Both the position numbers and the translations under genes were made by a program. Positions 36,120-46,440 of a DNA stretch of 64,000 nucleotides are shown one piece after another. The notes under the pieces were generated by a model, which was not told the origin of the DNA, made no database searches, and was given only the letters and a program-made list of their open reading frames with translations. This stretch comes from Ceratotherium simum simum (taxonomy: Eukaryota > Chordata > Mammalia > Perissodactyla > Rhinocerotidae), in assembly GCF_000283155.1 (NCBI RefSeq), contig NW_004454197.1, positions 15,306,930-15,370,929 on the forward strand, written 5' to 3'. Within the stretch, counting starts at the first letter, position 1. Every line of letters starts with the position of its first letter.

Positions 36120-36265
36120 TGAGCTCGTTGTTGTTCGTGCACCCTCATCCCGAGTGGAAGCTTTGGGAGGGCAGGGTTGCTGCCTTTTGGGTCCCCCATC
36201 GCTGGCACAGTGCCCAGCACACAGCAGGTGCCCAGTCAGTGCGGCTTGCGTGAACCACCAAATAC
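36120..36265 (+). mobile_element. L2 LINE 3' terminus, sense
   Basis: AGTGGAAGCTTTGGGAGGGC, AGGGTTGCTGCCTTTTGGGT, then TGGCACAGTGCCCAGCACAC and AGCAGGTGCCCAGTCAGTG reproduce the L2 ending ('gagggcagggactgtgtc ... cacagtgcctggcacatagtaggtgctcaat'). Confidence 0.75.
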
Positions 36266-37393
36266 CTCTGAGCTGCTTGCCAGACCCTGGCTCAGGACGC
36301 TGTCCTGTGACCGCTCAAGAGTCCCCCCAGTGGCTCCTTGGCGCCTCCCTCCTGAGGTCACCTCCAGTCTGCTGACTCCCAGTCTTCCTCCTCCTCTCCT
36401 CACTCCCTTTTGTTTCCATGGCTTCCTCAGCTAGGTGTGGCCGGCCTTGTCACTGCCCACCAGGGTGCTTGGTGTGGCCATCCCTGAGGCCAGCTCGGGG
36501 CCCTCCTCCCTAGCGGGAGAACTTCTTTCCCGTGCTTGTCTTGCAGTGCAGTTCTGCCCGCCTGGCCCAGCTGCAGGGTGCCGAGGGAACCACCGCACCC
36601 CTGGGAGCAGCACGTTAATTAGTGTGGCTGGAGCCAGTGCTGGTAATCACTGAATCCATGCCCAAGGTCAGGCAAGTGCCCGCCCCAGCCCTCCTGCGTG
36701 GGGCTCTGAGGTGCCCGGCCTGGCCTCTGACAGGCCCTCCGCGGCTCCTCCTCCCCTGCCTTCCCTGCAGCTCCTCCCAGGGGCTTTCCTCGGCAGGGCA
36801 AGACTCCTGGGAGGCTCCTCGGAGATGCCCAGGTCTCTGTGAGGAATGCAGAAGGGACTCTAACTCGGCCTCAGAGTTCTGGGTGCAGAGGGGAGGAGAG
36901 GAAGGAGGGCAAGGTGAGAGCCATGCTGGACAGAGTAACAGAGGAGGACAGAGTGGAAAGTTTAGGTACGCGTGGTCCTGGGGCCAGCTGGGGCCTCGAG
37001 GCGCCCCGACAGGAGGGCTGTTGTGCCGGCCTTTAAGGGTTAGGCTGAGCTTCGAAAAAGCAGGGGAGGTACCCTGTGGCTGTTAGGGGGGCATCATTGT
37101 GGGGTTCTGATGGCAGGTGGACCTGTGACATGGGAGGGAGCAGCAGGCTTCCTAAATGAAGACCAGGCAGGGCTCCTCAGCTGTACAGGACAGAGATCTA
37201 GCTCTCTGGCCTTTGCCAAAAGGGGACTCAGGAGAGGCTGGATCCTGGGCTTTGAAGTGGACTCTGTGTCTCTGCTTGACTTATCCTTTTGCCAGGCTTC
37301 CTCCGTATGTCGGTCTTTCTTCCTGCTTAGCAAAAATGCCAGGGGAGAGACCAGTTCCCTATTCACTCCAAGGGAGGGGACCTCAGAGGACTC
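36266..37393. other. Unique intron sequence
   Basis: Nothing recognised. Overlapping open frames on both strands at 36619-37086 are compositional. Confidence 0.35.
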
Positions 37394-37545
37394 TGATTGG
37401 CTCAGCTGGGGTCATGTGCGCATCCACGAAATCAGTGCTACCAGGGATGGGGACATCTTGATTGGCCCAGCCTGAGTCATGTGCCCATCCATGAACCAGA
37501 CAGTGCTATCAGGGACGGGGCTATCCTCGTTGACCAGCCCTGTGC
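37394..37545 (+). repeat. Short tandem duplication (two and a half units of 65-68 bases)
   Basis: The unit begins TGATTGGCTCAGCTGGGGTC at 37394 and recurs as TGATTGGCCCAGCCTGAGTC at 37459, with a partial third start near 37527. Both complete units contain a GTCATGTGC-GCATCCA/CCATCCA phrase and CAGTGCTA-CAGGGA near the end. The copies differ at several positions, so the duplication is not recent. Confidence 0.75.
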
Positions 37546-38639
37546 CTGCCTCCTCTCCAGGACTGCGTGGAATTGGAAAGGTTCCGAAAGAGAAAGGCTG
37601 TTAGCAGAAGAAGGTGAATGAGTTAATGTGCTGGTCATTCAGAACTGTAGCTGCCGTGGCCACTACCAGAGTGATTCCACCTCTTGTGGAATTCCTCTGT
37701 TGTCCTCACCATGCTGTCTTCAGGGCTGGCTTGGGCCTCCCCTGCTGGGGGGGCATTCCCTTAGTTCAGGACAGCACCTGTCGCCTTCACAGCTCCAGGG
37801 AGGGTCTCAGAGGTGGGTCAGTGTTCCCCCAGGCAGGGGCTGCGGTGGTGGGGTAGCTGGGGCCCAGCTGTGGTTGGGAGCTGCTGCTCCTTACTGGACA
37901 ATGTTCCTGGGGGGACCCCCTGGCCACAGGTTTCTTGGCACACAGGTCAAGGATCAGAAGGTCCTAGCTCCTGCCACACCCCGAGGCAGCCTTTGGTCCT
38001 GTCCTGTCCACACTCAGGTTGGAGGGGAAGGTGGGCTCCTGGGGGACCTCTCTTGCAGGGGCTGGGCTGCATTCTGGGTGGCTGGGCTTGTGATCTGGCC
38101 GTTTGTTGATCGATCAGTCAGATAGAGTGGGCCAGGCAGTCAGCTAGGCTGTGTGTCAGGGTCTGTCCAGAACATGTACAGATGAATGGGCGACACTCAC
38201 ATGAAATGAAACAACTGTCAGAAACGATTTAGAGCCATGCTCCCATGGAGCCAGGCTTGGTTGTGACTTTGCATGTTGCCTCCTGGCAAATGAGGTTTGT
38301 CACCTAGTCATTGCAGTTTAGTACCTGTTATGAAAGCCAGCCTTGGCGCCGGGCTGGGCAGGGGGCACCACAGGGCTCCACGTGCCCAGGGGATGGTGGG
38401 GGGAGCCAGTCCACGTCTGGGAAGGTGTGGAGCTGGTGTGGGTGGGAAGTAGCCCTAGTTGTCCCAGGTGGAGAGGCCAGGCTGTGGACACACAGTTGGG
38501 TTTCTTCTTGGGCTGCCTGCTTGGGTTCTAGAAGAGGACCTGAGCCCGCAGGCTCCATATGCTGTGACTCTGCTTCATGAACACCGATGTCCCTGGAGGC
38601 TCTCACTCCCTGCCCTCCTGTCTCTGAGCTGTCACGGTT
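37546..38639. other. Unique intron sequence
   Basis: Nothing recognised beyond the weak CTCF-like match near 38356. Confidence 0.35.
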
Positions 38640-38715
38640 CTTTCATTCAGTCACCAAACTCTTTCTGATGCCTTGGCCTGGGGCTAGGGGCTGAGGATTA
38701 CAGCGGAGACTAACC
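38640..38715 (-). mobile_element. L2 LINE terminal fragment, antisense
   Basis: TTCATTCAGTCACCAAACTC, CTTGGCCTGGGGCTAGGGGC and TGAGGATTACAGCGGAGAC resemble the antisense L2 end. Short and diverged. Confidence 0.45.
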
Positions 38716-38762
38716 TTTAGTATCTGCATCTGTCATCCTGAGCCCCGTGAGTGTTTTCTTCG

Positions 38763-39390
38763 TGTTGTCGGGGAAGAGGGAGAATCCCTCTCCGCCCTTT
38801 CCCTTAAGGTTCTTCTGGCTGGCCAAATAATCAAAAGACAGGTTAGCAGGAGAAAATAATACCAAGTTTAATAACATGTATGCATGGGAAAAACCAGGGA
38901 AACTGAGTTTCTCAACAAAATGGCAGAGATTCTCATCTTAAATACTATCTTCAGCTAAAGACAAAGGAGGATGTTGGGGTGGGGAGTTTGGGATTTCAGA
39001 GGGGAAGAAGACAATTCACATGGAGAGGGAAATGTAAATGTTTGTCAGACAGTTCTTTGCAGGGCCACCTATAGAGAATGTGGCCAGAGAGATAGGAATT
39101 ATAGTAATCAAGAGTATGTAGATTTAAGTCTTCTTCCGTCCTGATAAGAGTTTCTAGAGATAAGGTCATCCCCTCTCTTCCTACTACACAGAGGGAGATA
39201 CCTTTACAAATGTAAATATTTGGTAAACAGAACTTTGAAAAGAATGGGTCTAGCAAGGACCCTGCCAGTCTGTCTACACCCAGAGTTAAATTGCTTTAGG
39301 CAGTTAGTGGGGGAGGTCAAATATGTCCATCAGAGAAAATAATCAAGGTGAAGAGACATATTTCAGGGTGGCCAATTTTGATCTCCTACA
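38763..39390 (-). mobile_element. Solo ERV-type LTR, probably minus orientation
   Basis: A 628-base block bounded by TGTTGTCGGGG and ATCTCCTACA, so that the minus strand reads TGTAGGAGATCAAAATTGGC to CCCCGACAACA with TG and CA ends. Internal phrases (CAAAAGACAGGTTAGCAGGA, AATAATACCAAGTTTAATAA, GACATATTTCAGGGTGGCCA) are ones I recall from LTRs common in laurasiatherian genomes. The class (ERVL-like) is uncertain. No internal viral genes are attached and no clear target-site duplication was seen. Confidence 0.6.
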
Positions 39391-40889
39391 GTGTGCATGT
39401 GTACATTTTATTGTAAATACAATGAAAAAATCTCCTTCTGAGACACAACATTGGACTAATAAGTCCAGTGATCAAACTTCTAGGAGGGCAAGCTAAACCT
39501 GCTCATGACCAACGCAGGCTTCAGAAAGAGGGTGCCACTGCTGCCTTCCTGCCTCCAATCAGGGCCGACATTTGTGATCAATAGGCGCAATATTCACATG
39601 ACTGCTGGGTTCCGGCCCCTTCCCGTTCTGGCGAGGCCCCAGCTCAGCCAAACCTGGGGAGGCCTCCCTAAGGGTTTGCCCTGGGCCAGGCCAGGCCGGA
39701 TGCCTGTACATCCTGCCCATCTTATCTCACAGTCCCCCTAGGGAGGGCAGGGTGAGAGGGGCCCTCCTATCCTCTTTGGAGTAGTGGCCATGGGAAATGA
39801 AAGCAGTTGGGAGTCAGTTGCAGAGGGCTGTCCCAGATCCCCACTGCGTGCCATTCACTTGACATCTCCTCACGCAGTTCCCAGTTGTGTGTCGAGGACC
39901 TGCCGTGCATCAGTCTCTGTGCAGGGTGCTGGGCACACGGCCGGGAGTGAGAGAGACCTCATGGCCTGTGTCATTATTTCTAAGATGGGGACAGCTGTAG
40001 CTACTTCCCAGGGCTGGCAAGGAATGACAGGAATTAACAGCATGTCCCAAACGGAGTTCTGCACAACTAGTTCTACAAAACGTTGTGGGAGAAACAGGCT
40101 CTGTGGTTTCATGCATGTGGCCCTGCTAGATGCTTCTCTTGGAGGTGTCACCATGCACGTTGGTGTATTTAAGGCTCTGAGAAGTCCTGCAGTCAAGAAG
40201 CCTGTTAACTTTTGTGAACTTAGCATTTGCAGGCTCAGTTGAAGGTGGAGCTTTCTTTGGCAGAGCACCTAATAACATCTTGTTTTGGAAACGCTGAGGC
40301 AGCACATGTGAGTTGCCCCGCAGAGTGCCTTGCGCCCGGGAGGCACTCCATAACTGTGAGCTCTCCTGCCTTGGTGTCCTAAAGGAGGCACAGCAACAAA
40401 GCAGGCCCCACTGCCCATAGTCAGCTTAGTGGAGCTGATGGTAGCTAACACACTCAAGTTTTAATGGTTACCTGATGGTAACCTAAATGGTTAAGTCTAA
40501 GTGGGTTTAGTTTTAAAAAGGCGAGGAGTAGTGTCCCCGGTGCTCTGCCAGAACAAGGCTTTGTCAGTGTTGCAGCAGGTGTGCTGGGGTTGGGCGTAGC
40601 TCCTGGCTGGGGCAGTCTTTGCAAAGCACTGTCAATAGCAAAGGGCCCCTCCCAGGCCACACTCCTGTCCTGTTAGCAGGACACACCGCTGGACGGATTT
40701 ACCTGCTGGTGCCACTGGCTGGCCCAGGGATGGCAGTGGATTTAACAGGGTGTCCTTGCAGCCCCTGAAGTGGGGAGGGACTGAGCATGGGAGGCTCTGC
40801 AGACGCAACTACATCCTCAGCCTCCCAGCCGTGGTGCAGGATCGGGGAGCCTCAGTTTACTTCTCTGGAACATGGGGAGCCTTATGCCC
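39391..40889. other. Unique intron sequence
   Basis: A mildly AT-rich part at 39400-39490, then ordinary sequence. Fragments of L2/MIR tails are possible at 39895-39990 and 40320-40350, but too diverged to call. Confidence 0.35.
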
Positions 40890-41290
40890 AACACTATGTG
40901 TGCCTTGAAGTAGGAACTGTATCTTTCCCCCACTGTGTCCCCATAACCCAGCACAAGTGAAAATCAGAATTGGGTTTTGAAGGATGAATAGGAGTTTCTT
41001 ATGCCTACAGTAGGAGAAGGGCATTCTAGGCACCTAGCATGCCATGTACAAAGGCATGGAAGCCTGAAAAAGTCTGACATGTGACATGAATCATGCACAA
41101 AGAGGTGCAGGGAGTGTGTAAGGACCGAGCAAGTGACAGAAAACCCTTATCACTCAGGTTGGTTAGGGCAGCCTTGGGAATCTGCTTTCCATGCCAGAAG
41201 AGATACCAGGAAGGGAGGCGCGGTGTGTTCAGAGACAGGAGTGATTGCTGCCCCCACCCCACTCTGGAGAACGGGTTCACTTCTTTCTGA
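40890..41290. mobile_element. Two abutting L2 fragments in opposite orientation
   Basis: From 40900, GTGCCTTGAAGTAGGAACTG and CTGTGTCCCCATAACCCAGC read as a sense L2 end. From about 40970, TTGGGTTTTGAAGGATGAAT, AGGAGTTTCTTATGCC and AGAAGGGCATTCTAGGCACC read as antisense L2. The head of the second lies against the tail of the first. Confidence 0.55.
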
Positions 41291-41304
41291 CAGCTGCAGG
41301 AGCA

Positions 41305-41410
41305 ATAAATGAGGGAGATGGAACGTGTTATTTTAATTGTATACTCTCACCACCTAATTATAATTTTAATTGATATGTGAGCAGGTGCTGTGCTCTTCCA
41401 AGCAGTTGAA
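41305..41410. promoter_or_regulatory. Candidate non-coding regulatory element
   Basis: Unique AT-rich sequence, ACCACCTAATTATAATTTTA then ATTGATATGTGAGCAGGTGC, with a TAATTATAATTTTAATTGAT cluster of homeodomain-type cores followed at once by an E-box (CAGGTG). No repeat similarity was seen. Function is inferred from site clustering only. Confidence 0.25.
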
Positions 41411-41479
41411 GGCAGGCATATTCCCTGGGAAGGGAGCACAGGTTGTTTTTTTCATTAGTCAGGCAGATGGATGGGCGAG

Positions 41480-41640
41480 GAGGGCTGGGAGGGGGCCAGG
41501 GGCTCGGGGGAGGGGGCAACAGCCTTTGCCCTGAGTGATGCAGGAGGTGAGGGTCCTGCCCTGGATGGACTGAGCGCAATATGAGAAAGGAGGAGTGGAG
41601 GGGAGGAGGAGGAGGGCAGGGGAGGGGAGGTGGCTGGTGT
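41480..41640 (+). repeat. G-rich purine tract
   Basis: Many G-runs (GGGAGGGGGCCAGGGG, GGGGGAGGGGGC, and GAGGGGAGGAGGAGGAGGG from 41596). Quadruplex-prone on the plus strand, adjacent to the AT-rich element at 41305. Confidence 0.6.
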
Positions 41641-42470
41641 CCAATGCTAGAGTGCATTTATTCATTTAGTCATTCAGTTATACTCTCAACAAGCATTTAT
41701 TGAGAGCTTGCTGCAAGGCAGGCTGTGTGCTAAACGCAGGGGATTCCGGAATGATTCTGGTATGATTCCTTCCCTTAACATGCTCCCAGTCTGGTGGGGG
41801 AAGGGGGATAGATGTGGAAACAAATAATGACAGTCTGCAGAATAAATGAGAAGTTATCATAGAAGCAGCATAGACTAGGGGGAAAGCTTTTCTCTTTAGT
41901 GAAGTCAGGGAAGGCTTCCTGGAGGACACTTGAGTTGGGGTTTTGAAGTGTGAATAGGAGTTGACCAGGTTGTCTAAGGTTAAGGATAGGAGATAGTGGT
42001 GGGGGATGGCATTCTAAGCAGAGGAGGGAAGCTGTATAGGATGTGCAGGGAGTGCCTGATGGTTTGCTGGATCACTGGCATGAGGAAAAATCTGGTGGGA
42101 GAAGGGGCTGGAGGTTTGAGTGGTGAGTGGTCTCTCAAGGACGGGTCTGAACCTCAGCCTGTTGGTAGAGAAGAGCTGGGATGGATTTGAAGCTGGGGTG
42201 ATGTGATGAGGTTTGTGCTTCTGGGGATCATCCGGGTGGCAGGTGGGATGGAGAGGCTGATGATGCAGCCTGGGGAAGAAGTGAGGAGGGGCTTCGGGAA
42301 GGCCAGGGCGGGAGCATGGAGGCTGACTCGGGATATTGGAGTGAGGGAAGGGAGGGTCAGGGTGAAAGCTAGTCTGGGCTCAGGCCTCCAGGGGAGGAAC
42401 AGGGGAAGGAACGAGGTTGGTCTAGACCGTGGGTCTGGGATGCCTGTGGGCCCTCCCGGGTGAGCCTTCC
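41641..42470 (-). mobile_element. L2 LINE, antisense, long copy
   Basis: The longest L2 copy in the window. It runs from the terminus (TTCATTTAGTCATTCAGTTA, AACAAGCATTTATTGAGAGC) through GTCAGGGAAGGCTTCCTGGA and GTTTTGAAGTGTGAATAGGA, then AGATAGTGGTGGGGGATGGC, to CTGGGATGGATTTGAAGCTG and GATGTGATGAGG. The frame is destroyed. Confidence 0.85.
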
Positions 42471-42554
42471 AGGGTGCGGGACTGTGCTGCAGACAACACT
42501 GTAGGAGTCGTTGTCGGAAGGTGGGGAAGGAAGCCTCAGCAGGGATGAGGCAGG

Positions 42555-43715
42555 GACCTGGGAAACAACTTTAAAAAAATTTTAAATTATTTTTTATCTT
42601 TATTTTATTGTGATAAGAACACTTGACATGAGATCTAGCCTCTTAACAGATTTTTAAGTGCACAATACAGTATTGTTAACTACAGGCACAATGTTGTAGG
42701 CTGATCTCTAGAACTTCTTCATCTTGCATAACTGAAACTTTATACCCCTTGAACAGCAACTCCCTGTTTCCCCTCCCCTCAACCCTGGCAACCACCTTCT
42801 GCTCTCTGTTTCTGTGAGTTTGACTGCCTTAGATACTTTATATGAATGGAATCATGCAATATCTGTCCTTCTGTGATGGCTTATTCACTTAGCATAGTGT
42901 CCTCAAAATTCATCCATGTTATCACAGATTGCAGGATTTCCTCCCTTTTTTTTTTTTCCTGAGGAAGATTTGCCCTGAGGTAACATCTGTTGCCAGCCTT
43001 CCTCTTTTTTTGCTGAGGAAGACTCGCCCTGAGCTAGCATCTGTGCCAATTTTCCTCTATTTTGTATGTGAGCCACCACCACAGCATGACCACTGATGAG
43101 TGGTGTAGGTCCATGCCCAGGAACCGAACCCAGGCTGCTGAAGCAGAGCGTGCCGAATGTAACCATTAGGCCACTGGAGCTGGCCCAGGATTTCCTTCTT
43201 TTTTAAGGCTGAGTAATATTCCATTGTATGGCTATACCACATTTCCCTTTTTCCATTCATCCATTGATGGACATTTAGGTTGTTTCCACATCTTGACTGT
43301 CGTGAATAATGCTGCAGTGAACTTGGGAGTGCAAATATCCCTTCAAGATTCTAATTTCAATTCTTTTGGATAAATACCTAGAAGTGGCATTGCTGGATCA
43401 TGTGGTGGTTCTATTTTTAATTTTTTGAGAAACCTCCATACTGTTTTCCATAGTGATTGCACAGTTTTCATTCCCACCAACAGTGCACAAGGGTTCCCTT
43501 TTCTCCGCATCCTCGCCAACACTTGTTGCCTTTTTGATAATAGCCGTCCTGATAGGAGTGAGGTGGTATCTCATTGTGGTTTTGATTTGCATTTCCCTGA
43601 TGTTTGATGTTGTTGAGAACCTTTTCATTTACTTGTTGGCTATTTGTTTGTCTTCTTTGGAGCAATGTGTATTCAAGTCCTTAGCCCATTTTTATTTGGG
43701 TTATTAGAGTTTTTT
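42555..43715 (-). mobile_element. L1, 3' part (ORF2 C-terminus and 3' UTR), minus strand
   Basis: The minus strand encodes recognisable ORF2 C-terminal pieces, including [33 protein letters not shown] and SHTMEYYSALKKKEIL, in shifted frames. They are followed by a 3' UTR down to about 42555. An ERE SINE splits it at 42943-43185. The plus-strand segment immediately to the right is the inverted 5' part of the same element. Inactive: many frameshifts and no 5' end. Confidence 0.9.
42943..43185 (-). mobile_element. ERE SINE with a duplicated tail module, inserted in L1
   Basis: Poly-T, then two successive copies of the GAGGAAGA...GCCCTGAG...AACATCTGTTGCC module (42960 and 43016), then the box region and a terminal CTGGAGCTGGCCC head. 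Flanked by an 11-base target-site duplication CAGGATTTCCT (42932-42942 and 43186-43196), so the insertion boundaries are exact. Confidence 0.92.
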
Positions 43716-43734
43716 TGTTTTGTTTTTTTTTGCT

Positions 43735-44215
43735 ATTGAGACATATAGACCAATAGAACTGAGTAGAGAGTCCAGAAATAAACCCACACATATGCAGTCC
43801 CTCTGACAAGGGAGCCAAGATTACACAATGGGGAAAGGACAGTTTCTTCAACAAATGGTGCTGGGAAAAATGGACAGCCACGTGCGAAAGAGTGAAACTG
43901 GACCCATATCTTACACCATACAACCAAACCACCAAATCCATTCAAAATGGATTAAAGACTTAAATGTAAGACCTGAAACTGTAAAATTCCTAGAAGAAAA
44001 CATAGGGGAAAAGCTTTCTGACATTGATCTTGGCAATGATTTCATAGATCTGACACCAAAAGCACAAGCAACAAAAGTGAACATAGACAAGTGGGGCTAC
44101 GTCGATCTAATAAGCTTCTGCTCAGCAAGGAAACCATCAGCGTGTAACAAGGCAGAAGAAGGGGAGAAAATATCTGCAAACCGTGTGTCTGATAAGAGGT
44201 TCATTCCAGAGATAC
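43735..44215 (+). mobile_element. L1 ORF2 segment, inverted (plus strand)
   Basis: The plus strand encodes the ORF2 stretch just upstream of the segment described at 42555-43715: [20 protein letters not shown], then DFIDLTPKAQATKVNIDKWG and ANRVSDK. It is opposite in orientation to the 3' part and breaks off after SDK. The other piece picks up a little further on in ORF2, as expected for a 5' inversion by twin priming. Confidence 0.88.
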
Positions 44216-44849
44216 CTGTATATACAGAGTTTGGCTGTTAGGAAGCTCGGTGGGGACACTCCTGGGCATCCACACCTGGGGAGGGGCAGGAAAGGTACAG
44301 TCAGGCCTGGGCAGAGACCCGGAGCTCTGAAGATGGGATGCCATGACCCTTCAGAGGTGTTCTGAGTTGGGTGAGGGTGGGCCCTTCACACCCCACACTG
44401 CTCAGTCCTTGGGGGCAGCTGCCCCAGGAACGGGACGTGCCTTGGGGACACCATTTCTCATCAGCTGGGGAGACCCCCCTTTGGGGGCTGACAGCAAATT
44501 GCTGTCTGAAAGAGTCCTTCACTTCTGGAGGGGTTCTGGGGCACGTCCCAATGTGTCCCACACACATGGTGTTGAGGGAAACCAGAAGAGGATCCCCAAC
44601 CCAGCTTCCCAGCCCCTGACCACCCCTTGCTTCTTCTGGCTTCCTGGCCTCTGTCCATCTTGTTTTCTCCTCCTGGAAGGCTTCCCTCTCCTCTCCATGG
44701 GCCTGTTCTTACCCATCCTTCACCTGGGCAGCCTCCCCTTCCTGGGCAGGAAGTGACCTTGATTCTGGAGGGGTAGGGGAGGGCTGTGAAGGAGGCAGTC
44801 CAGCCCTGAGGGTGGGGAAGGCCAGGGACAGCCAATTCCGTGCCCCACC
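44216..44849. other. Unique intron sequence
   Basis: Nothing recognised. The 259-codon minus-strand frame 44461-45240 crosses this and two MIR fragments, so it is not a gene. Confidence 0.35.
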
Positions 44850-44940
44850 CTGCCGCTGGCCAGCTGTGTGACCTCGAGCAGGTCCCCCCCTCCCTGGGCT
44901 CCGGTTCCTCCATCTCTGAAGTGGATAGTCTGGACCCGGC
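44850..44940 (+). mobile_element. MIR core fragment, sense
   Basis: CCAGCTGTGTGACCTCGAGC, AGGTCCCCCCCTCCCTGGGC, CCGGTTCCTCCATCTCTGAA. The MIR core order is clear, the ends are lost. Confidence 0.65.
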
Positions 44941-45179
44941 GTGTTCTGACGTTTGCAGGTGGCTCTGGTGCTGCAGGCCTGCCCTGGGCTCCCCCGGCCT
45001 CTGTCTGGGCTGCCCCCTGCAGTCAGTTTCTGCTCTCTGTGTCATCCCCGTCCAATGAGGTGGCCAGTGTCCCGGGCAGGGCACCTGTGTCTGATTCAGC
45101 TCTGCCCGCCGCACAGTGTCCAGTAAGACCTGGCAGTGGCAGTGGGCCTGACCCCCATCTCTCTGGAGAAGAGGCAGCG

Positions 45180-45310
45180 GCCCTGTTTTCACTGAGCACC
45201 TGTCTTGTGCCAGGTGCATTACGAGCACTAGTGCCTTCATGTCTCAGCACCACCTGCAGAGGAGGAAACTGGGACTCAGGGGAACAGAGCTGGGATGGAA
45301 GTGACAGCTC
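45180..45310 (-). mobile_element. MIR fragment, antisense
   Basis: CACTGAGCACCTGTCTTGTG, CCAGGTGCATTACGAGCAC, then GAGGAGGAAACTGGGACTCA and GAACAGAGCTGGGATGGAAG: the MIR tail and core in antisense. Confidence 0.65.
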
Positions 45311-46264
45311 AGTTGGGAACCAGGTCTGGTGACCCCAATTCTGGGCTCTTTCTGTTCTACCTGCTCCTGGGGTCCCGAGGTAACACTGCGGGGAGACTGG
45401 AGGTCTCTGTCCCCCTCCAGCCCTGTCTGGCTGGGGCCACTGGTGGGAATGTCCAGCACTATGTTGCCCAGGGCTGTGCAGTTTCATGGTGCTGTGGCAC
45501 CATGCACACCTCACTTGGGGTTGGGCAGCAGGGGGGCATCGCCGTGGCAGCCGAGCCCCTGAGCCACCCCTCCCTGCGGTTCACGGAGCTGCTCAGGCTC
45601 CGCTCGCCTGTCCTAGGTGGGAGACCTCTCAGGGCGGCTCTGGATGTGTTTCCTGCCCCATCCAGGAGTGCCCAGCATGGAAATCAGAGGCCAGAATGCC
45701 CGGTGGGAATTTGGGGAGGTGCTTGAAGAGGCCACATTGCTCTGGGCAGCTGGAAAAGTGAGGGGTGGGGAAAGGTGGAGTCTGGAGCACATCCCACGAG
45801 AACAAGCCAAGCCTCCCGCTCTACGTTGGCGACAATGATCATCTTCGAGACCCCGCCTGCCATACTTCCCCCCGACTGTCTACAGCAGGACCCCTGCTGG
45901 CCCTTCTGTGATGGATGTCCTTGGAGAGGCCTGGGCTTGAGCCTGGCCCAGGTTGCACAGCCTGTCATGCTCTCCTCCACCCGGCTCTTCTTCCCTTCTT
46001 CCTTCCTTGCTCATGGAGCGCGTGGGGGCTCTAGGCCCGCCGTTCCGCCCTCCGGCCCTCCGAGTCTGCCCCTTTGCTGCACTGGCCCTCCGGCCCTCTG
46101 AGCCTCAGTTGCCGTGCCGTGATGAGAATGTGATGACCGCCCCCTCCCAGGGTGGTGCTGTGGGTCACGCAGGAGGCTCCCTGTGCACGTTGGCCCACCC
46201 TCCGGCCAGGCTTTCCTGGCTTCTGTTTCCAGGAAACCTCTGCACCTGGCCTCGTCTGGGCTTT
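45311..46264. other. Unique GC-rich intron sequence
   Basis: Nothing firm. A MIR-like phrase (CTCTGAGCCTCAGTTGCCGT) occurs at 46097. Confidence 0.35.
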
Positions 46265-46440
46265 GCCAGGAGCCGCACCAGGATTGGTTTCCAGCTTCTT
46301 CTCTTCCTGGCTACGTGGCCTCGCACAAGGTACAAAGCCTGTCTAGGCCTCTCCTTGCAGCTCAGCCAGGTGGGGACCCTCACAGCGACTGCCCCATCAG
46401 GGTGGGCGAGGGCTGCGTGAGATGATGTGTGTGTGCTCAG
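46265..46440 (+). mobile_element. Degraded MIR, sense
   Basis: GGTTTCCAGCTTCTTCTCTT, CCTGGCTACGTGGCCTCGCA, GTCTAGGCCTCTCCTTGCAG, then GCTGCGTGAGATGATGTG. The order fits MIR but divergence is high. Confidence 0.45.

Noticed and set aside
43398..43628. Possible gene from a 76-codon minus-strand frame
   Set aside because: Its sequence is L1 ORF2 C-terminal, part of the same retrotransposon.
43735..44240. Possible functional reverse-transcriptase gene
   Set aside because: Only a fragment of L1 ORF2 in inverted orientation with frame breaks. It is an inactive retrotransposon remnant.
44461..45240. 259-codon minus-strand frame
   Set aside because: It crosses two MIR fragments in opposite orientations, so it cannot be a conserved protein.
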